Assembly (NCBI GenBank): GCA_037013495.1
Contig: CM072801.1
Span: 88,583,816 to 88,647,815, forward strand
DNA length: 64,000 bases
Reading direction: 5' to 3'
Origin: Hippophae tibetana
Taxonomy: Eukaryota; Streptophyta; Magnoliopsida; Rosales; Elaeagnaceae
Shown here: in pieces, positions 24,243-37,352 of the stretch
Layout of the letters: each line of letters opens with the position of its first letter
How positions within the stretch are numbered: the first letter of the stretch is position 1
Notes under the pieces: model-generated
Seen by the model: the letters and a program-made list of their open reading frames with translations, nothing else
What the model was told of the DNA's origin: nothing
Database searches by the model: none
Translations under genes and position numbers: made by a program

Positions 24243-27200
24243 GAACAAGAATAGAAAACTAAGCAATAGGGTGCGACCAAATTTCAAGACGTCTGTAAGA
24301 AGTATAAACTACGGAATCTGGGTTAAAATATGAGAATAGAAAAACTACTCCTATAGTGTGTTTTTTATGTATGGAAACATATTTCGATTTGATATATTAT
24401 AATAATCGTTTCGATATACGAGTCAAAAGTTATAACAATTTACATTTTCAACGCCAATTGTTAACTTCTTTTTGTTTTGAAATTGTGAACTGCAGAAACT
24501 TTCTTTCTTTTTTCAAAAACATAGATAGGTTGAACACAAAAATGAAAAAACGAGAAAAAAATACCGTGAAACTAAGGAAAGCTACGAAATAAAATCCAAA
24601 TAGGAAAAGAATGACAACAAAATAGAAATAAAAAACACTCGACTTGAAGGACACAATTTAATTCTTTTTTATGATTTCTGGCTTAAGAAAGAAGAAACCT
24701 ATGACAGGACAAATTTTTATAAATCGAAAATTCAAACAATAGATAAATAAAGATAGATACACCATTTTCAACAACCAAGGCAATGATACCAAACAATGCA
24801 AATCCTTTTGGAGGACAACATATGTACCTAGGAACTCAAAGAATAAGAAAGGTTGAATTGCTTAAAACATGGTTAAGATGATAGAATTGGAATCTGAAAG
24901 AAAAAGAATAGAAAACAAGGTAATAGGGTGCGACCAAATTTTAAGACGTCTATAAGTAGTGTAAACGATGGAATCTTAGTTAAAATATGAGAATAGAAAA
25001 ACTACTCCTATAGTGTGTTTTTTATGTATGGAAAAATATTTCGATTTGATATATTATAATAGTCGTTTCGATATACGAGTCAAAAGTTATAACAATTTAC
25101 ATTTTCAACGCCAATTGTTAACTTCTTTTTGTTTTGAAATTGTGAACTGTAGAAACTTTCTTTCTTTTTTCAAAAGCATAGACAGGTTGAACTCAAAAAA
25201 GAAATAACGAGAAAAAATACCGTGAAAGTAAGGAAAGCTACGAAATAAAATCCAAATAGGAAAAATATGACATAAAATTGAAAGAAAACACTCGACTTGA
25301 AGGACACAATTTAATTCTTTTTTCTGATTTCTAACTTAAGAAATAAGAAAACAATCAAAGGACAAATTTTTATAAATCTGAAATTCAAACAATAGATAAA
25401 TAAAGATAGATACACCATTTTCAACAACCAAGGCTATGATACCAAACAATGCAAATCCTTTTGGAGGACAACATATGTACCTAGGAACTCAAAGAATAAG
25501 AAAGGTTGAATTGCTTAAAACATGGTTAAGATGATAGAAATGGAATCTGAAAGAACAAGAATAGAAAACAAGGTAATAGGGTGCGACCAAATTTTAAGAC
25601 GTCTATAAGTAGTGTAAACGATGGAATCTTTGTTAAAATATGAGAATAGAAAAACTACTCCTATAGTGTGTTTTTTATGTAAGGAAACATATTTTGATTT
25701 GATATATTATAATAGTCGTTTCGATATACGAGTCAAAAGTTATAACAATTTACATTTTCAACGCCAATTGTTAACTTCTTTTTGTTTTGAAATTGTGAAC
25801 TGCAGAAACTTTCTTTCTTTTTTCAAAAACATAGATAGGTTGAACACAAAAATGAAAAAACGAGAAAAAAATACCGTGAAACTAAGGAAAGCTACGAAAT
25901 AAAATCCAAATAGGAAAAGAATGACAACAAAATAGAAATAAAAAACACTCGACTTGAAGGACACAATTTAATTCTTTTTTATGATTTCTGGCTTAAGAAA
26001 GAAGAAACCTATCAAAGGACAAATTTTTATAAATCGAAAATTCAAACAATAGATAAATAAAGATAGATACACCATTTTCAACAACCAAGGCAATGATACC
26101 AAACAATGCAAATCCTTTTGGAGGACAACATATGTACCTAGGAACTCAAAGAATAAGAAAGGTTGAATTGCTTAAAACATGGTTAAGATGATAGAATTGG
26201 AATCTGAAAGAAAAAGAATAGAAAACAAGGTAATAGGGTGCGACCAAATTTTAAGACGTCTATAAGTAGTGTAAACGATGGAATCTTAGTTAAAATATGA
26301 GAATAGAAAAACTACTCCTATAGTGTGTTTTTTATGTATGGAAAAATATTTCGATTTGATATATTATAATAGTCGTTTCGATATACGAGTCAAAAGTTAT
26401 AACAATTTACATTTTCAACGCCAATTGTTAACTTCTTTTTGTTTTGAAATTGTGAACTGTAGAAACTTTCTTTCTTTTTTCAAAAGCATAGACAGGTTGA
26501 ACTCAAAAAAGAAATAACGAGAAAAAATACCGTGAAAGTAAGGAAAGCTACGAAATAAAATCCAAATAGGAAAAATATGACATAAAATTGAAAGAAAACA
26601 CTCGACTTGAAGGACACAATTTAATTCTTTTTTCTGATTTCTAACTTAAGAAATAAGAAAACAATCAAAGGACAAATTTTTATAAATCTGAAATTCAAAC
26701 AATAGATAAATAAAGATAGATACACCATTTTCAACAACCAAGGCTATGATACCAAACAATGCAAATCCTTTTGGAGGACAACATATGTACCTAGGAACTC
26801 AAAGAATAAGAAAGGTTGAATTGCTTAAAACATGGTTAAGATGATAGAAATGGAATCTGAAAGAACAAGAATAGAAAACAAGGTAATAGGGTGCGACCAA
26901 ATTTTAAGACGTCTATAAGTAGTGTAAACGATGGAATCTTTGTTAAAATATGAGAATAGAAAAACTACTCCTATAGTGTGTTTTTTATGTAAGGAAACAT
27001 ATTTCGATTTGATATATTATAATAGTCGTTTCGATATACGAGTCAAAAGTTATAACAATTTACATTTTCAACGCCAATTGTTAACTTCTTTTTGTTTTGA
27101 AATTGTGAACTGCAGAAACTTTCTTTCTTTTTTCAAAAACATAGATAGGTTGAACACAAAAATGAAAAAACGAGAAAAAAATACCGTGAAACTAAGGAAA

Positions 27201-30200
27201 GCTACGAAATAAAATCCAAATAGGAAAAGAATGACAACAAAATAGAAATAAAAAACACTCGACTTGAAGGACACAATTTAATTCTTTTTTATGATTTCTG
27301 GCTTAAGAAAGAAGAAACCTATCAAAGGACAAATTTTTATAAATCGAAAATTCAAACAATAGATAAATAAAGATAGATACACCATTTTCAACAACCAAGG
27401 CAATGATACCAAACAATGCAAATCCTTTTGGAGGACAACATATGTACCTAGGAAATCAAAGAATAAGAAAGGTTGAATTGCTTAAAACATGGTTAAGATG
27501 ATAGAATTGGAATCTGAAAGAACAAGAATAGAAAACAAGGTAATAGGGTGCGACCAAATTTTAAGACGTCTATAAGTAGTGTAAACGATGGAATCTTTGT
27601 TAAAATATGAGAATAGAAAAACTACTCCTATAGTGTGTTTTTTATGTAAGGAAACATATTTCGATTTGATATATTATAATAGTCGTTTCGATATACGAGT
27701 CAAAAGTTATAACAATTTACAGTTTCAACCCCAATTGATAACTTCTTTTTGTTTTGAAATTGTGAACTGCAGAAACTTTGTTTCTTTCTTCAAAAGCATA
27801 GATAGGTTGAACACAAAAATGAAATAACGAGAAAAAATACCGTGAAAGTAAGGAAAGCTACGAAATGAATTCCAAATAGGAAAAATATGACATCAAAATT
27901 GAAAGAAAACACTCGACTTGAAGGACACAATTTAATTCTTTTTTCTGATTTCTAACTTAAGAAAGAAGAAAACAATCAAAGGACAAATGTTTATAAATCT
28001 AAAATTCAAACAATAGATAAATAAAGATAGATACACCATTTTTAACAACTAAGCCTATTATACCAATCAATGCAAATCCTTTTGGAGGACAACATATGTA
28101 CCTAGGAACTCAAAGAATAAGAAAGGTTGAATTGCTTAAAACATGGTTAAGATGATAGAATTGGAATCTGAAAGAACAAGAATAGAAAACTAAGTAATAG
28201 GGTGCGACCAAATTTCAAGACGTCTGTAAGAAGTATAAACTACGGAATCTGGGTTAAAATATGAGAATAGAAAAACTACTCCTATAGTGTGTTTTTTATG
28301 TATGGAAAAATATTTCGATTTGATATATTATAATAGTCGTTTCGATATACGAGTCAAAAGTTATAACAATTTACATTTTCAACGCCAATTGTTAACTTCT
28401 TTTTGTTTTGAAATTGTGAACTGCAGAAACTTTCTTTCTTTTTTCAAAAACATAGATAGGTTGAACACAAAAATGAAAAAAAGAGAAAAAAATACCGTGA
28501 AACTAAGGAAAGCTACGAAATAAAATCCAAATAGGAAAATAATGACAACAAAATAGAAATAAAAAACACTCGACTTGAAGGACACAATTTAATTCTTTTT
28601 TATGATTTCTGGCTTAAGAAAGAAGAAACCTATCAAAGGACAAATTTTTATAAATCGAAAATTCAAACAATAGATAAATAAAGATAGATACACCATTTTT
28701 AACAACTAAGGCTATTATACCAATCAATGCAAATCCTTTTGGAGGACAACATATGTACCAAGGAACTCAAAGATTAAGAAAGTTGAATTGCTAAAAACAT
28801 GGTTAAGATGATAGAATTGGAATCTGAAAGAACAAGAATAGAAAACAAGGTAATAGGGTGCGACCAAATTTTAAGTCGTCTATAAGTAGTGTAAACGATG
28901 GAATCTTTGTTAAAATATGAGAATAGAAAAACTACTCCTATAGTGTGTTTTTTATGTAAGGAAACATATTTCGATTTGATATATTATAATAGTCGTTTCG
29001 ATATACGAGTCAAAAGTTATAACAATTTAAATTTTCAACCCCAATTGATAAGTCCTTTTTGTTTTGAAATTGTGAACTGCAGAAACTTTCTTTCTTTTTT
29101 CAAAAGCATAGATAGGTTGAACACAAAAATGAAATAACGAGAAAAAATACCGTGAAAGTAAGGAAAGCTATGAAATGAAATCCAAATAGGAAAAATATGA
29201 CATCAAAATTGAAAGAAAACACTCGACTTGAAGGACACAATTTAATTCTTTTTTATGATTTCTGGCTTAAGAAAGAAGAAACCTATCAAAGGACAAATTT
29301 TTATAAATCGAAAATTCAAACAATAGATAAATAAAGATAGATACACCATTTTCAACAACCAAGGCTATGATACCAAACAATGCAAATCCTTTTGGAGGAC
29401 AACATATGTACCTAGGAACTCAAAGAATAAGAAAGGTTGAATTGCTTAAAACATGGTTAAGATGATAGAAATGGAATCTGAAAGAACAAGAATAGAAAAC
29501 AAGGTAATAGGGTGCGACCAAATTTTAAGACGTCTATAAGTAGTGTAAACGATGGAATCTTTGTTAAAATATGAGAATAGAAAAACTACTCCTATAGTGT
29601 GTTTTTTATGTAAGGAAACATATTTCGATTTGATATATTATAATAGTCGTTTCGATATACGAGTCAAAAGTTATAACAATTTACAGTTTCAACCCCAATT
29701 GATAACTTCTTTTTGTTTTGAAATTGTGAACTGCAGAAACTTTGTTTCTTTCTTCAAAAGCATAGATAGGTTGAACACAAAAATGAAATAACGAGAAAAA
29801 ATACCGTGAAAGTAAGGAAAGCTACGAAATGAATTCCAAATAGGAAAAATATGACATCAAAATTGAAAGAAAACACTCGACTTGAAGGACACAATTTAAT
29901 TCTTTTTTCTGATTTCTAACTTAAGAAAGAAGAAAACAATCAAAGGACAAATGTTTATAAATCTAAAATTCAAACAATAGATAAATAAAGATAGATACAC
30001 CATTTTTAACAACTAAGCCTATTATACCAATCAATGCAAATCCTTTTGGAGGACAACATATGTACCTAGGAACTCAAAGAATAAGAAAGGTTGAATTGCT
30101 TAAAACATGGTTAAGATGATAGAATTGGAATCTGAAAGAACAATAATAGAAAACAAGGTAATAGGGTGCGAACAAATTTTAAGACGTCTATAAGTAGTGT

Positions 30201-31445
30201 AAACGATGGAATCTTTGTTAAAATATGAGAATAGAAAAACTACTCCTATAGTGTGTTTTTTATGTATGGAAACATATTTCGATTTAATATATTATAATAG
30301 TCGTTTCGATATACGAGTCAAAAGTTATAACAATTTACATTTTCGACGCCAATTGTTAACTTCTTTTTGTTTTGAAATTGTGAACTGCAGAAACTTTCTT
30401 TCTTTTTTGAAAAACATAGATAGGTTGAACAAAAAAATGAAATAACGAGAAAAAATACCGTGAAAGTAAGGAAAGCTACGATATGAAATCCAAATAGGAA
30501 AAATATGACATCAAAATTGAAAGAAAACACTCGACTGGAAGGACACAATTTAATTCTTTTTTCTGATTTCTGGCTTATGAAAGAAGAAAACTATCAAAGG
30601 ACAAATTTTTATAAATCGAAAATTCAAACAATAGATAAATAAAGATAGATACACCATTTTCAACAACCAAGGCTATGATACCAAACAATGCAAATACTTT
30701 TGGAGGACAACATATGTACCTAGGAACTCAAAGAATAAGAAAGGTTGAATTGCTTAAAACATGGTTAAGATGATAGAATTGGAATCCGAAAGAACAAGAA
30801 TAGAAAACAAGGTAATAGGGTGCGGCCAAATTTTAAGACGTCTATAAGTAGTGTAAACGATGGAATCTTTGTTAAAATAGGAGAATAGAAAAACTACTCC
30901 TATAGTGTGTTTTTTATGTAAGGAAACATATTTCGATTTGATATATTATAATATTCGTTTCGATATACGAGTCAAAAGTTATAACAATTTACATTTTCAA
31001 CCCCAATTGATAACTCCTTTTTGTTTTGAAATTGTGAACTGCAGAAACTTTCTTTCTTTTTTCAAAAGCATAGATAGGTTGAACACAAAAATGAAATAAC
31101 GAGAAAAAATACCGTGAAAGTAAGGAAAGCTATGAAATGAAATCCAAATAGGAAAAATATGACATCAAAATTGAAAGAAAACACTCGACTTGAAGGACAC
31201 AATTTAATTCTTTTTTATGATTTCTAGCTTAAGAAAGAAGAAACCTATCAAAGGACAAATTTTTATAAATCGAAAATTCAAACAATAGATAAATAAAGAT
31301 AGATACACCATTTTCAACAACCAAGGCAATGATACCAAACAATGCAAATCCTTTTGGAGCACAACATATGTACCTAGGAACTCAAAGAATAAGAAAGGTT
31401 GAATTGCTTAAAACATGGTTAAGATGATAAAATTGGAATCTGAAA
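24243..31445 (+). repeat. Mixed-type block (M38-M48)
   Basis: Starts are 24243, 24900, 25553, 26210, 26863, 27520, 28174, 28830, 29484, 30138, 30792. Lengths are 657, 653, 657, 653, 657, 654, 656, 654, 654, 654, 654. M43 (27520) and M46 (29484) are near-identical over the whole copy, sharing GAATTCC in the body, ACAAATGTTTA and AAGCCTATT in the tail, at a lag of 1964 bp. M44 (28174) joins body K to tail t2, giving the 656-bp length. M47 (30138) carries CGATTTAAT, TTTTCGACGCC and GAACAAAAAAATG, and its middle is found again in M51. No gene is seen. Confidence 0.84.
24900..27440 (+). repeat. Tandem two-copy duplication with 1310-bp lag (M39-M40, M41-M42)
   Basis: Both units start with GAAAAAGAATAG in place of GAACAAGAATAG (near 24900 and 26210). 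They share GAATCTTAGTTAAAAT (near 24971 and 26281), GACATAAAATTG with one base lost (near 25268 and 26578), and TAGAAATGGAATC at the end of tails near 25536 and 26846. They differ at 25694 (TTTTGATTT against TTTCGATTT near 27004) and diverge in the last tail, where M42 has CTAGGAAATC. Confidence 0.87.
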
Positions 31446-34400
31446 GAACAAGAATAGAAAACTAAGTAATAGGGTGCGACCAAATTTCAAGACGTCTGTA
31501 AGAAGTATAAACTACGGAATATGGGTTAAAATATGAGAATAGAAAAACTACTCCTATAGTGTGTTTTTTATGTATGGAAAAATATTTCGATTTGATATAT
31601 TATAATAGTCGTTTCGATATATGAGTCAAAAGTTATAACAATTTACATTTTCAACGCCAATTGTTAACTTCTTTTTGTTTTGAAATTGTGAACTGCAGAA
31701 ACTTTCTTTCTTTTTTCAAAAACATAGATAGGTTGAACACAAAAATGAAAAAAAGAGAAAAAAATACCGTGAAACTAAGGAAAGCTACGAAATAAAATCC
31801 AAATAGGAAAAGAATGACAACAAAATAGAAATAAAAAACACTCGACTTGAAGGACACAATTTAATTCTTTTTTATGATTTCTGGCTTAAGAAAGAAGAAA
31901 CCTATCAAAAAACAAATTTTTATAAATCGAAAATTCAAACAATAGATAAATAAAGATAGATACACCATTTTCAACAACCAAGGCAATGATACCAATCAAT
32001 GCAAATCCTTTTGGAGGCCAACATATGTACCTAGGAACTCAAAGAATAAGAAAGGTTGAATTGCTTAAAACATGGTTAAGATGATAGAATTGGAATCTGA
32101 AAGAACAAGAATAGAAAATAAGGTAATAGGGTGCGACCAAATTTTAAGACGTCTATAAGTAGTGTAAACGATGGAATCTTTGTTAAAATATGAGAATAGC
32201 AAAACTACTCCTATAGTGTGTTTTTTATGTAAGGAAACATATTTCGATTTGATATATTATAATAGTCGTTTCGATATACGAGTCAAAAGTTATAACAATT
32301 TACATTTTCAACGCCAATTGTTAACTTCTTTTTGTTTTGAAATTGTGAACTGCAGAAACTTTCTTTCTTTTTTCAAAAACATAGATAGGTTGAACACAAA
32401 AATGAAAAAACGAGAAAAAAATACCGTGAAACTAAGGAAAGCTACGAAATAAAATCCAAATAGGAAAAGAATGACAACAAAATAGAAATAAAAAACACTC
32501 GACTTGAAGGACACAATTTAATTCTTTTTTATGATTTCTGGCTTAAGAAAGAAGAAACCTATCAAAGGACAAATTTTTATAAATCGAAAATTCAAACAAT
32601 AGATAAATAAAGATAGATACACCATTTTCAACAACCAAGGCAATGATACCAAACAATGCAAATCCTTTTGGAGGACAACATATGTACCTAGGAACTCAAA
32701 GAATAAGAAAGGTTGAATTGCTTAAAACATTGTTAAGATGATAGAATTGGAATCTGAAAGAACAAGAATAGAAAACTAAGTAATAGGGTGCGACCAAATT
32801 TCAAGACGTCTGTAAGAAGTATAAACTACGGAATATGGGTTAAAATATGAGAATAGAAAAACTACTCCTATAGTGTGTTTTTTATGTATGGAAACATATT
32901 TCGATTTAATATATTATAATAGTCGTTTCGATATACGAGTCAAAAGTTATAACAATTTACATTTTCGACGCCAATTGTTAACTTCTTTTTGTTTTGAAAT
33001 TGTGAACTGCAGAAACTTTCTTTCTTTTTTGAAAAACATAGATAGGTTGAACAAAAAAATGAAATAACGAGAAAAAATACCGTGAAAGTAAGGAAAGCTA
33101 CGATATGAAATCCAAATAGGAAAAATATGACATCAAAATTGAAAGAAAACACTCGACTTGAAGGACACAATTTAATTCTTTTTTATGATTTCTAGCTTAA
33201 GAAAGAAGAAACCTATCAAAGGACAAATTTTTATAAATCGAAAATTCAAACAATAGATAAATAAAGATAGATACACCATTTTCAACAACCAAGGCAATGA
33301 TACCAAACAATGCAAATCCTTTTGGAGCACAACATATGTACCTAGGAACTCAAAGAATAAGAAAGGTTGAATTGCTTAAAACATGGTTAAGATGATAAAA
33401 TTGGAATCTGAAAGAACAAGAATAGAAAACTAAGTAATAGGGTGCGACCAAATTTCAAGACGTCTGTAAGAAGTATAAACTACGGAATATGGGTTAAAAT
33501 ATGAGAATAGAAAAACTACTCCTATAGTGTGTTTTTTATGTATGGAAAAATATTTCGATTTGATATATTATAATAGTCGTTTCGATATATGAGTCAAAAG
33601 TTATAACAATTTACATTTTCAACGCCAATTGTTAACTTCTTTTTGTTTTGAAATTGTGAACTGCAGAAACTTTCTTTCTTTTTTCAAAAACATAGATAGG
33701 TTGAACACAAAAATGAAAAAAAGAGAAAAAAATACCGTGAAACTAAGGAAAGCTACGAAATAAAATCCAAATAGGAAAAGAATGACAACAAAATAGAAAT
33801 AAAAAACACTCGACTTGAAGGACACAATTTAATTCTTTTTTATGATTTCTGGCTTAAGAAAGAAGAAACCTATCAAAAAACAAATTTTTATAAATCGAAA
33901 ATTCAAACAATAGATAAATAAAGATAGATACACCATTTTCAACAACCAAGGCAATGATACCAATCAATGCAAATCCTTTTGGAGGCCAACATATGTACCT
34001 AGGAACTCAAAGAATAAGAAAGGTTGAATTGCTTAAAACATGGTTAAGATGATAGAATTGGAATCTGAAAGAACAAGAATAGAAAACAAGGTAATAGGGT
34101 GCGACCAAATTTTAAGACGTCTATAAGTAGTGTAAACGATGGAATCTTTGTTAAAATATGAGAATAGCAAAACTACTCCTATAGTGTGTTTTTTATGTAA
34201 GGAAACATATTTCGATTTGATATATTATAATAGTCGTTTCGATATACGAGTCAAAAGTTATAACAATTTACATTTTCAACGCCAATTGTTAACTTCTTTT
34301 TGTTTTGAAATTGTGAACTGCAGAAACTTTCTTTCTTTTTTCAAAAACATAGATAGGTTGAACACAAAAATGAAAAAACGAGAAAAAAATACCGTGAAAC

Positions 34401-35381
34401 TAAGGAAAGCTACGAAATAAAATCCAAATAGGAAAAGAATGACAACAAAATAGAAATAAAAAACACTCGACTTGAAGGACACAATTTAATTCTTTTTTAT
34501 GATTTCTGGCTTAAGAAAGAAGAAACCTATCAAAGGACAAATTTTTATAAATCGAAAATTCAAACAATAGATAAATAAAGATAGATACACCATTTTCAAC
34601 AACCAAGGCAATGATACCAAACAATGCAAATCCTTTTGGAGGACAACATATGTACCTAGGAACTCAAAGAATAAGAAAGGTTGAATTGCTTAAAACATGG
34701 TTAAGATGATAGAATTGGAATCTGAAAGAACAAGAATAGAAAACTAAGTAATAGGGTGCGACCAAATTTCAAGACGTCTGTAAGAAGTATAAACTACGAA
34801 ATCTGGGTTAAAATATGAGAATAGAAAAACTACTCCTATAGTTTGTTTTTTATGTATGGAAAAATATTTCGATTTGATATATTATAATAGTCGTTTCGAT
34901 ATACGAGTCAAAAGTTATAACAATTTACATTTTCAACGCCAATTGTTAACTTCTTTTTGTTTTGAAATTGTGAACTGCAGAAACTTTCTTTCTTTTTTCA
35001 AAAGCAGAGATAGGTTGAACACAAAAATGAAATAACGAGAAAAAATACCGTGAAAGTAAGGAAAGCTATGAAATGAAATCCAAATAGGAAAAATATGACA
35101 TCAAAATTGAAAGAAAACACTCGACTTGAAGGACACAATTTCATTCTTTTTTCTGATTTCTGGCTTAAGAAAGAAGAAAACTATCAAAGGACAAATTTTT
35201 ATAAATCAAAAATTCAAACAATAGATAAATAAAGATAAATACACCATTTTCAACAACCAAGGCTATGATACCAAACAATGCAAATCCTTTTGGAGGACAA
35301 CATATGTACCTAAGAACTCAAAGAATAAGAAAGGTTGAATTGCTTAAAACATGGTTAAGATGATAGAATTGGAATCTAAAA
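31446..35381 (+). repeat. Three-copy repeat with 1968-bp lag, partly decayed (M49-M54)
   Basis: Starts are 31446, 32103, 32760, 33414, 34071, 34728. M49-M50 match M52-M53: both first members have GAATATGGG, GATATATGAGTC and CAAAAAACAAATTT. The preceding tails (M48 and M51) also match, sharing TTCTAGCTTAAG, GGAGCACAAC and GATAAAATTGG. The match stops at M54, which is the head-B AGCAGAGATAGG subtype, so the third member of the second unit is replaced. The duplication spans roughly 31150-32759 against 33118-34727. Confidence 0.85.
32760..33413 (+). repeat. Hybrid copy M51 built from three recognisable parents
   Basis: The head is B with GAATATGGG, as in M49 and M52. The middle switches to the M47 type, with GGAAACATATTTCGATTTAAT, TTTTCGACGCC, TTTTTTGAAAAAC and GAACAAAAAAATG, all rare elsewhere. 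The tail is that of M48, with TTCTAGCTTAAG, GGAGCACAAC and GATAAAATTGG. At least one switch lies between about 32840 and 32890, and another between about 33115 and 33190. Confidence 0.78.
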
Positions 35382-36695
35382 GAACAAGAATAGAAAACTA
35401 AGTAATAGGGTGCGACCAAATTTCAAGACGTCTGTAAGAAGTATAAACTACGGAATCTGGGTTAAAATATGAGAATAGAAAAACTACTCCTATAGTGTGT
35501 TTTTTATGTATGGAAAAATATTTCGATTTGATATATTATAATAGTCGTTTCGATATACGAGTCAAAAGTTATAACAATTTACATTTTCAACGCCAATTGT
35601 TAACTTCTTTTTGTTTTGAAATTGTGAACTGTAGAAACTTTCTTTCTTTTTTCAAAAGCATAGACAGGTTGAACTCAAAAAAGAAATAACGAGAAAAAAA
35701 TACCGTGAAACTAAGGAAAGCTACGAAATAAAATCCAAATAGGAAAAGAATGACAACAAAATAGAAATAAAAAACACTCGACTTGAAGGACACAATTTAA
35801 TTCTTTTTTATGATTTCTGGCTTAATAAAGAAGAAACCTATCAAAGGACAAATTTTTATAAATCGAAAATTCAAACAATAGATAAATAAAGATAGATACA
35901 CCATTTTCAACAACCAAGGCAATGATACCAAACAATGCAAATCCTTTTGGAGGACAACATATGTACCTAGGAACTCAAAGAATAAGAAAGGTTGAATTGC
36001 TTAAAACATGGTTAAGATGATAGAATTGGAATCTGAAAGAACAAGAATAGAAAACTAAGTAATAGGTTGCGACCAAATTTCAAGACGTCTGTAAGAAGTA
36101 TAAACTACGGAATCTGGGTTAAAATATGAGAATAGAAAAACTACTCCTATAGTGTGTTTTTTATGTATGGAAAAATATTTCGATTTGATATATTATAATA
36201 GTCGTTTCGATATACGAGTCAAAAGTTATAACAATTTACATTTTTAACGCCAATTGTTAACTTCTTTTTGTTTTGAAATTGTGAACTGCAGAAACTTTCT
36301 TTCTTTTTTCAAAAACATAGATAGGTTGAACACAAAAATGAAAAAAAGAGAAAAAAATACCGTGAAACTAAGGAAAGCTACGAAATAAAATCCAAATAGG
36401 AAAAGAATGACAACAAAATAGAAATAAAAAACACTCGACTTGAAGCACACAATTTAATTCTTTTTTATGATTTCTGGCTTAAGAAAGAAGAAACCTATCA
36501 AAGGACAAATTTTTATAAATCGAAAATTCAAACAATAGATAAATAAAGATAGATACACCATTTTCAACAACGAAGGCAATGATACCAAACAATGCAAATC
36601 CTTTTGGAGGACAACATATGTACCTAGGAACTCAAAGAATAAGAAAGGTTGAATTGCTTAAAACATGGTTAAGATGATAGAATTGGAATCTGAAA

Positions 36696-37352
36696 GAACA
36701 AGAATAGAAAACAAGGTAATAGGGTGCCACCAAATTTTAAGACGTCTGTAAGAAGTATAAACTACGGAATCTGGGTTAAAATATGAGAATAGAAAAACTA
36801 CTCCTATAGTGTGTTTTTTATGTATGGAAAAATATTTCGATTTGATATATTATAATAGTCGTTTCGATATACGAGTCAAAAGTTATAACAATTTACATTT
36901 TCAACGCCAATTGTTAACTTCTTTTTGTTTTGAAATTGTGAACTATAGAAAGTTTCTTTCTTTTTTCAAAAGCATAGACAGGTTGAACTCAAAAAAGAAA
37001 TAACGAGAAAAAAATACCGTGAAACTAAGGAACGCTACGAAATAAAATCCAAATAGGAAAAGAATGACAACAAAATAGAAATAAAAAACACTCGACTTGA
37101 AGGACACAATTTAATTCTTTTTTATGATTTCTGGCTTAAGAAAGAAGAAACCTATCAAAGGACAAATTTTTATAAATCGAAAATTCAAACAATAGATAAA
37201 TAAAGATAGATACACCATTTTCAACAACCAAGGCAATGATACCAATCAATGCAAATCCTTTTGGAGGCCAACATATGTACCTAGGAACTCAAAGAATAAG
37301 AAAGGTTGAATTGCTTAAAACATGGTTAAGATGATAGAATTGGAATCTGAAA
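36696..37352 (+). repeat. Head A-to-B hybrid copy M57
   Basis: The head starts as A (CAAGGTAATAGG, then AAATTTTAAG) and continues as B (CTGTAAGAAGTATAAAC, GAATCTGGG). The last A-specific base is the T at 36738 and the first B-specific base is the G at 36748, so the switch lies within about 10 bp at GACGTC. M62 (39981) has the identical junction (40023-40033), which shows the hybrid formed before the 3285-bp duplication. Confidence 0.85.
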
